DNA of 64,000 nt from an uncultured Geobacter sp. (GTDB lineage: Bacteria; Desulfobacterota; Desulfuromonadia; Geobacterales; CAIOGM01): contig CAIOGM010000038.1 of the NCBI GenBank assembly GCA_903857795.1, forward strand, positions 1 through 64,000. Reading direction: 5' to 3'. Under the pieces are notes generated by a model. It saw only the letters and a list, made by a program, of their open reading frames with translations. It searched no databases and had not been told where the DNA came from. How positions within the stretch are numbered: position 1 is the stretch's first letter; every line of letters starts with the position of its first letter. This document shows positions 45,707 to 54,416 of this stretch, one piece after another. The position numbers and the translations under genes were made by a program.

Positions 45707-46344
45707 TGTCCCTGCACCTGCGTCCCGAAGAGATAGAGGCCGAATCGTTCCGGATCATCGAGGAGGAGGTCGGCCCGCATTCATGGTCCCCGGCCCAGTG
45801 GCCCATCGTGCGGCGGGTCATCCATACCAGCGCCGACTTCGACTTCGCCAGGAGCATGTTCTTCTCCCCCGATGCCGTGGCCCGGGGCGTGGCTGCCCTG
45901 CGGGAGGGGAGAGGGATCGTCACCGACACCACCATGGCCCTCTCCGGTATCTCCAAGCCGCGGCTGAAGCAGCTCGGAATCATCACCTCATGCCATGTGG
46001 CCGACCCGGATGTGGCGACGCAGGCAAAGGCGGAAGGGATCACCCGCTCCGTGGCTGCCATGCGCAAGGCGCTGTCTCATCCCCACAACGGTATCTTCGT
46101 CATCGGCAACGCCCCAACGGCCCTCTTTGAACTCCTCCGCCTGGCTGAGAAGGAGGGGTTTCGCCCCGAACTGGTCATCGGCCTCCCCGTGGGGTTCGTC
46201 GGCGCGGCCGAGAGCAAGGAGCTGCTCCTCACCAAGGCCCATGATCTGGATATCCCCTTCATCACCAACCGGGGGAGAAAGGGGGGCTCCACCATCGCGG
46301 CGTCGGTAATAAACGCCCTTTTGATCATGGCGGAAGGAGCCTAA
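45706..46344 (+). CDS. cbiC: Precorrin-8X/cobalt-precorrin-8 methylmutase
   Basis: CbiC shifts the methyl group from C11 to C12, giving hydrogenobyrinate or cobyrinate. 212 residues from ATG 45706 (TGATG overlap with cbiX); a GTG three codons upstream is also possible. Visible: EAESFRIIEEEV, WPIVRRVIHTSADFDFA (catalytic His), GIVTDTTMALSGISKP, and FVIGNAPTALFELLRL, PVGFVGAAESKELL. Part of the operon. Confidence 0.95.
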   Translation: MSLHLRPEEIEAESFRIIEEEVGPHSWSPAQWPIVRRVIHTSADFDFARSMFFSPDAVARGVAALREGRGIVTDTTMALSGISKPRLKQLGIITSCHVADPDVATQAKAEGITRSVAAMRKALSHPHNGIFVIGNAPTALFELLRLAEKEGFRPELVIGLPVGFVGAAESKELLLTKAHDLDIPFITNRGRKGGSTIAASVINALLIMAEGA

Positions 46345-46361
46345 GCGGTGGTGCAGTGGCA

Positions 46362-47513
46362 ATGAAACGGCTCCGTTCCGGCTACACCACCGGAGCCTGC
46401 GCCACGGCGGCGGCCAAGGGGGCGGCTCTCATGCTCCGGGAGCAGCGGCTTATCGGCGCCGTGGAGTTGACCCTTCCCCGGGGGGAGACGGCGCATTTTC
46501 CCCTCCAGGGGCAGGTTTTCTCCGCCACAGAAGCGGCCTGTTTCGTGGTGAAGGATGCGGGGGACGACCCGGACATCACCAACGGGGCAAAGATCCATGC
46601 ATCAGTATTTTTCGGACCAGCTGAAGGAGCAGTTCCGGTCACAATCTTCGGGGGGGTCGGCATCGGCAGGGTCACCAAACCGGGGCTGGCCGTCGCGCCG
46701 GGTGAGTGGGCCATCAATCCGGTCCCCCGCCGGATGATCACGGATGAACTCCTCACGATATTTCCGCCTCACGCTTCACGCCTCACATCTCACGCCTTGC
46801 CTATCATCCCTCACGTCACCATCTCCATCCCCAACGGCGAGCTCCTTGCCAAAAAGACCCTGAACGCCCGCCTCGGTATCATCGGCGGACTCTCCATCCT
46901 CGGCACCACCGGCATCGTCCGCCCCATCTCGGCCCAGGCCTGGACCGACACCATAGACGCGGCCATCGACGTGGCCCTGGCCTGCGGGTGCGAGGCGGTG
47001 GTCTTGTCCACCGGCAGAACAAGTGAACTCGTTGTGCAGCGCTTTCTCTCCTCCCCACTCATTCAGAATGCCCCCTTCCCCCTGTTGGGGGAGGGACAGG
47101 GCGGGTTGGAGCTGAGTGAGAATACCGCTTTCCCCGAAGAGGCCTTCGTCATGATGGGGGATCACGTGGGGCACGCCCTGCGAAGTTGTGCCCGCAAGGG
47201 GGTGACGCGGCTCATCCTGGCCGGGCAGTTCGCCAAGCTCCTCAAGATCGCCTGCGGTCACGAGCAGACCCACGTCTCCTCCTCGGAACTGGACCTGACC
47301 ACCCTCGCCGGCTGGCAGGAACTGGAAACTAGCGTCTTGCCACTCAAAACAGCGGTCACCGCCCGCGGCGTCCTGGAGGCGTCAGGCAACGATCAAGAGC
47401 TCATCTCCATCGTCTGTAAACGGGCTCAACGGTTCGCGTCGGCTCTCGCCCCCGGTGTTGAGCTGAAGGTTTTACTGGCAGGGTACGGCGGAGAAGTGCT
47501 ATATTTCGCCTGA
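46362..47513 (+). CDS. cbiD: Cobalt-precorrin-5B (C1)-methyltransferase
   Basis: CbiD is the C1 methyltransferase of the anaerobic corrin route. I use ATG 46362; GTG 46356 is the track start. 383 residues. Signature: RLRSGYTTGACATAAAKGA, DPDITNGAKI, GVGIGRVTKPGLAVAPGEWAINPVPRRMI, KTLNARLGIIGGLSILGTTGIVRP, and AFVMMGDHVGHALRSCARKGVTRLILAGQFAKLLKIA. Odd: two in-frame low-complexity stretches (IFPPHASRLTSHALP and QNAPFPLLGEGQGG) whose DNA looks like dispersed repeats; the second adds about 25 residues where relatives go directly into EEAFVMMGD. The frame stays open. Confidence 0.95.
   Translation: MKRLRSGYTTGACATAAAKGAALMLREQRLIGAVELTLPRGETAHFPLQGQVFSATEAACFVVKDAGDDPDITNGAKIHASVFFGPAEGAVPVTIFGGVGIGRVTKPGLAVAPGEWAINPVPRRMITDELLTIFPPHASRLTSHALPIIPHVTISIPNGELLAKKTLNARLGIIGGLSILGTTGIVRPISAQAWTDTIDAAIDVALACGCEAVVLSTGRTSELVVQRFLSSPLIQNAPFPLLGEGQGGLELSENTAFPEEAFVMMGDHVGHALRSCARKGVTRLILAGQFAKLLKIACGHEQTHVSSSELDLTTLAGWQELETSVLPLKTAVTARGVLEASGNDQELISIVCKRAQRFASALAPGVELKVLLAGYGGEVLYFA
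46767..46797 (+). repeat. In-frame CTCACG-type repeat inside cbiD
   Basis: Short direct repeats of CTCACGC/CTCACATCTCACG encode PHASRLTSHALP. The same CACCTCACGCCTCACG type occurs in murG (61439-61468). Confidence 0.6.
47048..47107 (+). repeat. In-frame hairpin-type repeat inside cbiD
   Basis: Centre CCCCCTGTTGGGGG with arms of C and G runs (47071-47103) encodes NAPFPLLGEGQGG, absent from the expected CbiD sequence. The C-run/G-run hairpin and peptide are those of a common dispersed palindrome. Confidence 0.6.
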
Positions 47514-47587
47514 ATTATTCCTCGCCCCCCCACCTGTTAACGACTCATCGAAACAGAGCAGGAATAGACCGGCTCCAGGAGTTCATC

Positions 47588-48805
47588 ATGACCCAACAGA
47601 AGATCTATCTCGTCGGCGCCGGCATCAAGGGGTGGGAGGGGTTCGGCTCCAAGGCCCTGGAGGTCATCTCCAGTGGGGAGGTCCTCATGGGGGCGCAGCG
47701 CCACCTGGACATCTTCCCCGACTATCCCGGTGAAAAGCTGGTGCTCGGCGACCTCCCCGCCATGCTAGAGTTTCTCAAGAAGACCGAGAAGCGGGTGACG
47801 CTCCTCGCCTCAGGTGACCCGAATTTCTTCGGTCTCTCCCGGTTTCTCCTGCGCAATCTCCCCAAGGAGCGGATCGAGATCTTTCCCAATGTGACGAGCA
47901 TGCAGTACGCCTTCGCCCGGATCAAGGAGACGTGGGACGACGCCCTCTTCGTCTCCGTGCATGGCCGGGGGATCAAGAGCGCCATCGACAAGATCATCGC
48001 CTCGGAGAAGGTGGCAGTGCTCACCGACGGAAAGCACTCTCCGGCGGTTATCGCGCAAGAGCTGATCAAGCGGGGGGCCGAAGGGTACATCGCCTGGCTC
48101 TGCGAAGACCTGGGAATGCCGTCGGAGAAGTTTACTCGCACCGATGTCAGGGGGCTGGTGGAGTTCCCCTGTTCCCCCCTCAACATCCTGATCCTCATCA
48201 AGGCGTGGGAGCCGACCCTGGAGACCTGGCCGGTCATGGGGATCGACGACGATCAGTTTGCCACTGCCAAGAAGCTCATCACCAAGCAGGAGGTCCGGGC
48301 GGTGACCCTGGCCAAGCTCCAGCTGCAGAACGATCAGGTCCTCTGGGACATCGGCGCCGGAAGCGGCTCGGTCTCCATCGAGGCGGGAAACCTCATGACC
48401 AACGGCAAGGTCTTTGCCCTGGAGAAGAATCCCAACTATCTCGGCTTCATCCGGGAGAACCTCCGAAAGTTCAGCGCAGGCAACGTCATGCTCATCGAAG
48501 CGTGCGCTCCCGAAGGGATCGACGACCTCCCCGATCCCGACCGGGTCTTCATCGGCGGCTCAGGCGGGATGCTGGAGGAGATCATTGAAGCGGTGGACAA
48601 GCGGCTCAAGCCCGAGGGGATGATCGTCCTCAACGCCGTGACCCTGGACACCCTCACCAAGGCGGTGGAGTTCCTGGAGGATCACGGCTATTCGGTGGAG
48701 GTCTGCTGCGTCAACGTGGCTAGGACCCGCCCCCTCACCGAGTACAAGATGTTTGAGGCGCACAACCCTGTCTACATCATCACCGCCCGGAAAGGGGGGG
48801 AGTGA
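47588..48805 (+). CDS. cobL: Precorrin-6Y methyltransferase, CbiE-CbiT fusion (CobL)
   Basis: This 405-residue bifunctional enzyme methylates C5 and C15 and decarboxylates the C12 acetate side chain. Residues about 1-200 are CbiE-like (LVGAGIKGWEGFGSKALEVI, LLASGDPNFFGLSRFLL), and residues about 205-400 are CbiT-like (LQNDQVLWDIGAGSGSVSIEAG, SAM motif I; VFIGGSGGMLEEI). ATG 47588 with ccaggagttcatc upstream. The stop overlaps the cbiL start (TGATG). Confidence 0.95.
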   Translation: MTQQKIYLVGAGIKGWEGFGSKALEVISSGEVLMGAQRHLDIFPDYPGEKLVLGDLPAMLEFLKKTEKRVTLLASGDPNFFGLSRFLLRNLPKERIEIFPNVTSMQYAFARIKETWDDALFVSVHGRGIKSAIDKIIASEKVAVLTDGKHSPAVIAQELIKRGAEGYIAWLCEDLGMPSEKFTRTDVRGLVEFPCSPLNILILIKAWEPTLETWPVMGIDDDQFATAKKLITKQEVRAVTLAKLQLQNDQVLWDIGAGSGSVSIEAGNLMTNGKVFALEKNPNYLGFIRENLRKFSAGNVMLIEACAPEGIDDLPDPDRVFIGGSGGMLEEIIEAVDKRLKPEGMIVLNAVTLDTLTKAVEFLEDHGYSVEVCCVNVARTRPLTEYKMFEAHNPVYIITARKGGE

Positions 48806-49506
48806 TGGCGCGGATCTTTGCCGTCGGCGTCGGGCCCGGCGACCCCGAACTCCTCACCCGCAAGGCCGAACGGGTCATCCGGGAAGCCGCCGTCATCTAC
48901 GCCCCGGCCGCCTCGGCCGATGACGCCAGCTACGCCCTCTCCATCGTGGAGCAGTTCATCCACCGTGACCGGCAGGAAATTCTCACCAGGGTCTTCCCCA
49001 TGACCCGTGACGAGACCGTGCTCAACCCCCTACGCGCAGCCACGGCCCGCGAGCTTGCCGGCCATGCACAAGCCGGCCGGGAGGTGGCCTTCATCACCAT
49101 CGGCGATCCGCTCCTTTACTCCACCTTTCAGCCCATCTTCCGCATTCTCAGTCAGGAGTACCCGCTCATCCCGGTGGAGTTCGTGCCGGGGATCACCAGC
49201 ATGAACGCCGCCGCCGCCGCCGCCGGAGTCCCCCTGGCCCTGGCGGACGAGACCGTCGCCATCCTCCCCGCCACGGCGGACGAGGAGAAGATTTTAGCGA
49301 CCCTCATCGCCTTCGACACCGTCGTGCTCTTAAAGATCAGCCGGGCCTTCGACCGGGTGTACGGGATGCTCCGGCAGCTCAAGCTGGAGAAAAAGGGGGT
49401 CTTCGTCCGCCGGGTCGGCTCCCCCGAGGAGGAGGTCATCTTCGACCTGGCCTCTCTCCTGGGGAAAAAACTCGATTACCTGTCGCTCCTGATCGTGAAG
49501 AAGTGA
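48805..49506 (+). CDS. cbiL: Precorrin-2/cobalt-factor II C20-methyltransferase
   Basis: CbiL (CobI) methylates C20. 233 residues from ATG 48805. Tetrapyrrole methylase signature: FAVGVGPGDPELLTRKAERVI (SAM site 1), VAFITIGDPLLYSTFQPI, EFVPGITSMNAAAAAAGVPLA. The start overlaps the stop of cobL. Confidence 0.94.
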   Translation: MARIFAVGVGPGDPELLTRKAERVIREAAVIYAPAASADDASYALSIVEQFIHRDRQEILTRVFPMTRDETVLNPLRAATARELAGHAQAGREVAFITIGDPLLYSTFQPIFRILSQEYPLIPVEFVPGITSMNAAAAAAGVPLALADETVAILPATADEEKILATLIAFDTVVLLKISRAFDRVYGMLRQLKLEKKGVFVRRVGSPEEEVIFDLASLLGKKLDYLSLLIVKK

Positions 49507-49545
49507 AGTCACTTCTTCACAGAGGTCCCACCGTGAGGTTGCCCC

Positions 49546-50331
49546 GTGTCATCTGAAATTAACGTCCATTTCATCGGCGCCGGTCCCGGCGACCCGGAGC
49601 TGATCACCGTCAAGGGGGCCCGGCTCCTGGGGGAGGCTGAGGTGGTCGTCTTCGCCGGAAGTCTCGTCAACCGCGCTATCCTCACCACCTACTGCCCCAC
49701 TGCTGCACTGCATGATTCGGCTGCCATGACCATGGAAGAGGTCATCGGAGTCATAGCCGGGGGGGTGACCGAGGGGAAAAGGGTCGTGCGGCTCCATACC
49801 GGGGATCCGGCACTTTACGGCGCCATCCAGGAGCAGATGGTGGAGCTGGACCGGCTGGGAATCTCGTACCGGGTAATTCCAGGGGTGACCAGCGCCTCCG
49901 CGGCTGCGGCGGCCCTCCGGCAGGAGTTGACCCTGCCGGAACTCTCCCAGACCCTCATCCTCACCCGTCTGGCCGGCAAGACCCCGGTACCCGAAGGGGA
50001 GCGGCTCTCCAAGATCGCCCGGATCGGCGCCACCATGGCCATCTATCTCTCCGTGGGGATGATCGACTCGGTGGTGGAGGAGCTGCTGACTGGCGCCTAT
50101 ACGCCGGAAACCCCGGCGGCTGTGGTCTATCGGGCCTCCTGGCCGGACGAGCGGATCATCGAGGGGACTCTGGCCAACATCGCCGGAAAGGTCGCCGCGG
50201 CCGGAATCGACCGGCAGGCGCTCATCATGGTGGGCGAGGTCTTCGGGGTGCGGCGTAATGGCCTCAAGGCGCGATCGCTCCTCTACGACGGGACATTTAC
50301 CCACGGATTCCGGACGGGGATTGTCGGCTAG
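49546..50331 (+). CDS. cbiF: Precorrin-4/cobalt-precorrin-4 C11-methyltransferase
   Basis: CbiF (CobM) methylates C11. 261 residues; GTG start at 49546 preceded by cgtgaggttgccc. Signature: HFIGAGPGDPELITVKGARLL, VVFAGSLVNRAIL, VVRLHTGDPALYGAIQEQM, VIPGVTSASAAAAALRQELTLPE, and RASWPDERIIEGTL. The cobalamin run stops here: cbiG, cbiH, cbiJ, cbiA are not in the window. About 240 bases of DNA without genes then lead to the mraZ promoter. Confidence 0.95.
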   Translation: MSSEINVHFIGAGPGDPELITVKGARLLGEAEVVVFAGSLVNRAILTTYCPTAALHDSAAMTMEEVIGVIAGGVTEGKRVVRLHTGDPALYGAIQEQMVELDRLGISYRVIPGVTSASAAAAALRQELTLPELSQTLILTRLAGKTPVPEGERLSKIARIGATMAIYLSVGMIDSVVEELLTGAYTPETPAAVVYRASWPDERIIEGTLANIAGKVAAAGIDRQALIMVGEVFGVRRNGLKARSLLYDGTFTHGFRTGIVG

Positions 50332-50571
50332 CCCACTCGTCCCGGGGAGCCTCAGGAGTCCGGAACTTCTCTTCCCCACCATAATCCACGATCTCTCCTT
50401 CACCTCGCCTCTCCGAGCTTATTCACATCAACGGTGACTCCTCACGCTCGCCCCACCCTTTAGCTCCGAAGCGCCCCGACACCTCTTTAAACGGGGAGCC
50501 GTGCTACAGCCCCAAGCCCATAACCAGCTGATTCTGCGAATAAAATTTTTTTGCACCTCTAATGTTTTGCC
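50332..50571. other. Gene-free spacer between cbiF and mraZ promoter
   Basis: No ORF with coding character. I looked for a B12 box or a cobalamin riboswitch and for a terminator after cbiF and saw none. CGGGGAGCC occurs twice (50342 and 50495 area). Confidence 0.4.
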
Positions 50572-50600
50572 TTGACATTAATCTTGCCCCTGAGTATAGT
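50572..50600 (+). promoter_or_regulatory. Promoter of the mraZ/dcw cluster
   Basis: TTGACA (50572-50577), 17 bases, TATAGT (50595-50600). An excellent sigma-70 promoter; the start is expected near 50607, about 48 bases before the mraZ GTG. Confidence 0.85.
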
Positions 50601-50610
50601 TTCCGCCACT

Positions 50611-50634
50611 GTGGTATATTGTGGGAAAAAGTGG
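50611..50634 (+). promoter_or_regulatory. MraZ operator: three GTGG boxes at 10-bp period
   Basis: GTGG at 50611, 50621 and 50631, each followed by six A/T-rich bases or GGAAAAA. This is the direct-repeat pattern of MraZ-binding boxes (GTGGG/TGGGN class) on one face of the helix, right after the transcription start and before the mraZ ribosome site. It indicates autorepression of the whole cluster. Confidence 0.85.
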
Positions 50635-50654
50635 AAATATTTGCCGGAGGAAGC

Positions 50655-51137
50655 GTGTTTCGGGGTATCTATGACGCCATCATCGACACAAAGGGAAGAA
50701 CGAGCCTGCCGGCCCGCCTCCGGGAGACGCTCGTCGAATCCTTTGGTGATGAACGTTTTTTTGTGACAAATTCCAAGCCGGTGCGGCTTCCCGACGGCGC
50801 CCATGCATCGGGCCTGGCTCTCTATCCGTTCAACCACTGGCTGGAGTTGGAAAAGCAGGTCATCTCCTGTGCCCCCGAGGAGATGACCCCGGCGGAACTT
50901 GATGCGGTTCAGCGCTATATCCTGGCTCCGGCGGTGGAGTGCACCGCCGACAAACTCGGCCGCTTTCTTATCCCCCCCCACCTCCGCAAGACCGCAGAAC
51001 TGGAGCGGGATCTCGTATTTATCGGCCTCGCCACCAAGACGGAGATCTGGAGCGAGGCCCAGTGGGGCAGAGTCCGTCTGCAAGACGTACAGAATTTCCC
51101 GGTAAACTCATCTACCCTGACTAAATTGAGGCTCTGA
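50655..51137 (+). CDS. mraZ: Transcriptional regulator MraZ
   Basis: The 160-residue MraZ has two AbrB-like MraZ domains and forms a ring that binds the GTGG boxes above. I start it at GTG 50655 (VFRGIYDAIIDTKGRTSLPARLRETL) behind ggaggaagc; the track's longer N-terminus is promoter DNA. The second domain has DKLGRFLIPPHLRKTAELERDLVFIG. First gene of the dcw cluster; rsmH starts 4 bases downstream. Confidence 0.96.
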   Translation: MFRGIYDAIIDTKGRTSLPARLRETLVESFGDERFFVTNSKPVRLPDGAHASGLALYPFNHWLELEKQVISCAPEEMTPAELDAVQRYILAPAVECTADKLGRFLIPPHLRKTAELERDLVFIGLATKTEIWSEAQWGRVRLQDVQNFPVNSSTLTKLRL

Positions 51138-51140
51138 CCG

Positions 51141-52076
51141 ATGGAGTTCCGACACCTCCCGGTCATGCCGGAAGAGGCGCTCAGCCTCCTCGCCCCCCGC
51201 TCCGGTGGAGTGTATCTGGACGGGACTCTCGGCGGCGGTGGCCATAGCCGTCTGATTCTCGAAGCCAGCGCTCCGGACGGCGTACTCTACGCCTTTGACC
51301 GGGACCGGAGCGCCCTGGCGGCAGCGGTCGCAGAGTTAAAAGAGTTCGGCGACCGGTTCCATCCGCTCCACGGGAACTTCGCAACCATGGCCGAAACCCT
51401 CTCCCGATGCGGAGTCAGCACGATAGACGGCTTTCTGCTGGATCTGGGGGTTTCCTCCCACCAGCTGGATACGGCGGAGCGGGGTTTCAGCTTTCAGACC
51501 GATGCCTTCCTGGATATGCGGATGGACACCGGGAGCGGCCCCACGGCCGCACAGCTGCTCAATGAGCTGTCCGAAAACGAGCTGGCGCGGATCTTCCGGG
51601 ATTTTGGCGAGGAGCGGTGGGCGCAGCGGATCGCCCGCTTCATCTCGACAGCCCGGGCAGAGGCCCCAGTGGAGACAACTGTCCGTCTGGTGGATCTCAT
51701 CAAGGGGGCAATCCCCAGGGGAGCATGGGAAGAGCGGCTCCATCCCGCGACCAGAACCTTCCAGGCGCTCCGGATTGCGGTCAATGATGAACTGGGGAGT
51801 CTGGAACGGGGAGTGGCAGCAGGAATCGGGCTCCTCTCTCGGGGCGGACGAGGGGTGATCATCTCCTTTCACTCCCTGGAAGACCGGATCGTCAAGCACT
51901 CCTTCCGGGAGCGGGCCAAGGGGTGCATCTGCCCTCGCGACCTGCCACTCTGCGGCTGCGGTCATCTCCCTGAGGTGAACATCCTGACCTCACGGGCACT
52001 CCGGCCGGGCGAGACGGAGACGATGGCAAACCCCCGCGCCCGGAGCGCCCGGATGAGAGCCGTTGAAAAAAGGTAA
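51141..52076 (+). CDS. rsmH: 16S rRNA (cytosine-1402-N4)-methyltransferase
   Basis: RsmH (MraW) methylates N4 of C1402 in the 16S decoding centre. 311 residues. Visible: [36 protein letters not shown] (SAM site), [26 protein letters not shown], and the C-terminal [15 protein letters not shown]. 4 bases after mraZ. The usual partner before ftsL. Confidence 0.97.
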   Translation: MEFRHLPVMPEEALSLLAPRSGGVYLDGTLGGGGHSRLILEASAPDGVLYAFDRDRSALAAAVAELKEFGDRFHPLHGNFATMAETLSRCGVSTIDGFLLDLGVSSHQLDTAERGFSFQTDAFLDMRMDTGSGPTAAQLLNELSENELARIFRDFGEERWAQRIARFISTARAEAPVETTVRLVDLIKGAIPRGAWEERLHPATRTFQALRIAVNDELGSLERGVAAGIGLLSRGGRGVIISFHSLEDRIVKHSFRERAKGCICPRDLPLCGCGHLPEVNILTSRALRPGETETMANPRARSARMRAVEKR

Positions 52077-52098
52077 ACACCGAACAGGAAGAGATCGC

Positions 52099-52431
52099 AT
52101 GGCAAACGTAAAAGCTGCATTCACCAAGGTAGCGGCGCCTCACCCCCTTGAGGCCGTTGACCAACAGTGGAATATGTTCCCCTACCTGGTGGTGGTGATG
52201 CTCCTCCTGACGCTGGTGGCGCTGTTCCATGTCTGGTCACGGGTCACAGTCATTGACCTGAATCTCCAAATTTCCGAAGCCGACGGCGCCATTCGTGAGG
52301 CAAAGCAGGAGGCGAGCCGTCTCCGCCTGGAGATCGCCTCGCTGAAGACCCCGGAACGGATCGAAAAGATCGCCCGTGAAGAGCTGGGGATGGCCCTCCC
52401 CTCCGACGTCCAGATTCGCAACGTCCCATGA
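52099..52431 (+). CDS. ftsL: Cell division protein FtsL
   Basis: 110-residue bitopic divisome protein. A transmembrane helix (residues about 30-50, MFPYLVVVMLLLTLVALFHVW) is followed by a leucine-zipper-like coiled coil (LNLQISEADGAIREAKQEASRLRLEIASL) and PERIEKIAREELGM. It has the usual length for FtsL. I start it at ATG 52099 with ggaagagatcgc; TTG 52063 is in frame but less convincing. It overlaps ftsI by 4 bases. Confidence 0.9.
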   Translation: MANVKAAFTKVAAPHPLEAVDQQWNMFPYLVVVMLLLTLVALFHVWSRVTVIDLNLQISEADGAIREAKQEASRLRLEIASLKTPERIEKIAREELGMALPSDVQIRNVP

Positions 52432-54401
52432 AGAAGAGCGACCCCAAGCAAGGGAACAGGGGCAGGATCAAACTGATCGGTGTCCTCTTTGCGGTGGTCT
52501 TCGTAGTCGTCCTGTCCCGTGCCTACTATCTGCAGATCATCACCATGGACGAGTGGGTCAAGAGGGCCGATCGGCAGCACCAGAAGACCGTACCGCTGAC
52601 TCCAGGCCGAGGAAACATCTCGGATCGGAACGGTCTGCCGCTAGCGGTCTCCATAGAAATGGACTCCTGCTTTGCCGAACCCAAGGTCATCGAGAGCATC
52701 CCGGAAACCGCCGCTAGGCTGGCGCCGCTTTTGGGAATGAACCGCCAGGAGTTGGAGAAGAAGCTCCAGGATAACCGGCTGAAACATTTTGTCTGGCTGA
52801 AACGCCGGATCCCGCCTGACCTGAGAAAACGGGTCGATGCCCTCCAGCTGGACGGGATCGAATTTGTCAAGGAGACCAAACGGTTTTACCCGAACTCCGA
52901 GGTGGCGGCCCATGTGATCGGTTTTACCGGCATGGATCCCGAAGGGCTGGAGGGGATAGAAAAGAGATATGACAAGGATATCCTCGGGAATATGGGGTAC
53001 CTGATCACCGAGCGGGACGCTCTGGGCCGGGACATCACCGTAAAGGGAACCTTGATCGGCAACTCATCCAAGGGAAGCAACGTGACCCTCACCCTGGATC
53101 GGAACATCCAGTACATCACCGAAAAGGAGCTGGCCAAGGCGGTGGTCGACAACGGAGCACACTCCGGAATGGCCCTGGTCATGGAGTCCCAGAGCGGCAG
53201 GATTCTGGCCATGGCCAATTACCCGACCTTCAACCCCAACGCTTATTTCCGTTATCCCCAGTTCGCGCTCCGAAACCACGTGCTGACCGACAGTTTCGAG
53301 CCCGGCTCAACCTTCAAGGTGCTGCTCATCGCTGCGGCTCTGGAAGAGCGGGTCATCACCCTCCAGGACAGCTTTGACTGCGAGCTGGGGAGCTACCGGA
53401 TCGGCGGGGTCACCATTCACGATACCCATCGTTACGGCCGTCTCTCCGTAGCCGACATCCTCAAGTTTTCCAGCAACATCGGCGCCACCAAGATCGGCCG
53501 CCGCATGGGGCAGCAGCGGCTTTCCGCCTACCTCAAGAATTTCGGCATCGGCGACCGGACCGGCATCGATCTTCCGGGGGAGGCCACCGGGAGCATCCGG
53601 GGGGGGCAGTGGTATGACGCCGACCTGGCCACGGTCTCCTTCGGCCAGGGGGTCTCTACCACGGCGATCCAGCTGACGGCGGCCATCTCGGCGGTGGCCA
53701 ACAACGGTGTCCTCATGAAACCGTTCATGGTGGAGAAGATCACCGACGAAAGCGGTAACGTGCAGCAGCAGTTCGCTCCCCAAGTACGGCGGCGGGTCGT
53801 CTCCGAGGTGACTGCGCGCAAGGTCACCAGGATGATGGAGGCGGTGACCCAGCCCGGCGGCACCGGAACCAGCGCCGCAGTGGAGGGGTACAGCGTCGCC
53901 GGGAAAACCGGTACGGCCCAGAAGGTCGACCCAGCCACCAAGCGCTACTCCAGCAAGAGAATCGGCTCCTTCATCGGGTTCGTCCCGGCGGAAAATCCCC
54001 GGCTGACCATCCTGGTGGTGGTGGATGAACCGACGAAGAGCCCCTACGGTGGGATCGTGGCAGCTCCCGCCTTCGGCGCCATCGCTCGGCAGACCCTCTC
54101 CTACCTTCAGGTCCCCCCCGGGAAGATCGACCGAAAATCACCGGTCCCGACGCCGGAGCAGGCGGCCCCGGCCAAGGCTGAAGACGAAGCCGCAGAGGGG
54201 GAGATCGTCAACAGCGACAACGGAGAGCTGATGCCCAACATCCGCGGGATGAGCATCCGCCAGGTCATGCAGCTCATGGAAAAGCGGCGGCTCAACATCA
54301 GACTCATCGGCAGCGGCCGGGCGGTGGAACAGCAGCCGGCAGCCGGAGCGCAGATCACCCCGACGGACCAGGTCTGGGTCCGCTTCGCCCCCTCAGCCTG
54401 A
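52428..54401 (+). CDS. ftsI: Division-specific penicillin-binding protein (FtsI/PBP3) with PASTA domain
   Basis: This 657-residue transpeptidase crosslinks septal peptidoglycan. N-terminal cytosolic basic segment and transmembrane helix (residues 12-33, LIGVLFAVVFVVVLSRAYYL), dimer domain (60-230), transpeptidase with Ser294 (PGSTFK), SSN (348-350) and KTG (493-495). A PASTA domain closes the protein (NIRGMSIRQVMQLMEKRRLNIRLIGSG), found in the FtsI of several groups outside the enterobacteria. Overlaps ftsL; murE follows 15 bases later. Confidence 0.96.
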   Translation: MKKSDPKQGNRGRIKLIGVLFAVVFVVVLSRAYYLQIITMDEWVKRADRQHQKTVPLTPGRGNISDRNGLPLAVSIEMDSCFAEPKVIESIPETAARLAPLLGMNRQELEKKLQDNRLKHFVWLKRRIPPDLRKRVDALQLDGIEFVKETKRFYPNSEVAAHVIGFTGMDPEGLEGIEKRYDKDILGNMGYLITERDALGRDITVKGTLIGNSSKGSNVTLTLDRNIQYITEKELAKAVVDNGAHSGMALVMESQSGRILAMANYPTFNPNAYFRYPQFALRNHVLTDSFEPGSTFKVLLIAAALEERVITLQDSFDCELGSYRIGGVTIHDTHRYGRLSVADILKFSSNIGATKIGRRMGQQRLSAYLKNFGIGDRTGIDLPGEATGSIRGGQWYDADLATVSFGQGVSTTAIQLTAAISAVANNGVLMKPFMVEKITDESGNVQQQFAPQVRRRVVSEVTARKVTRMMEAVTQPGGTGTSAAVEGYSVAGKTGTAQKVDPATKRYSSKRIGSFIGFVPAENPRLTILVVVDEPTKSPYGGIVAAPAFGAIARQTLSYLQVPPGKIDRKSPVPTPEQAAPAKAEDEAAEGEIVNSDNGELMPNIRGMSIRQVMQLMEKRRLNIRLIGSGRAVEQQPAAGAQITPTDQVWVRFAPSA

Positions 54402-54416
54402 CAGCGGAAATCAGTC

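Noticed and set aside
50332-50571. Possible cobalamin riboswitch or B12 box near cbiF/mraZ
   Set aside because: No B12-box-like string seen, and the position after the operon would be wrong.
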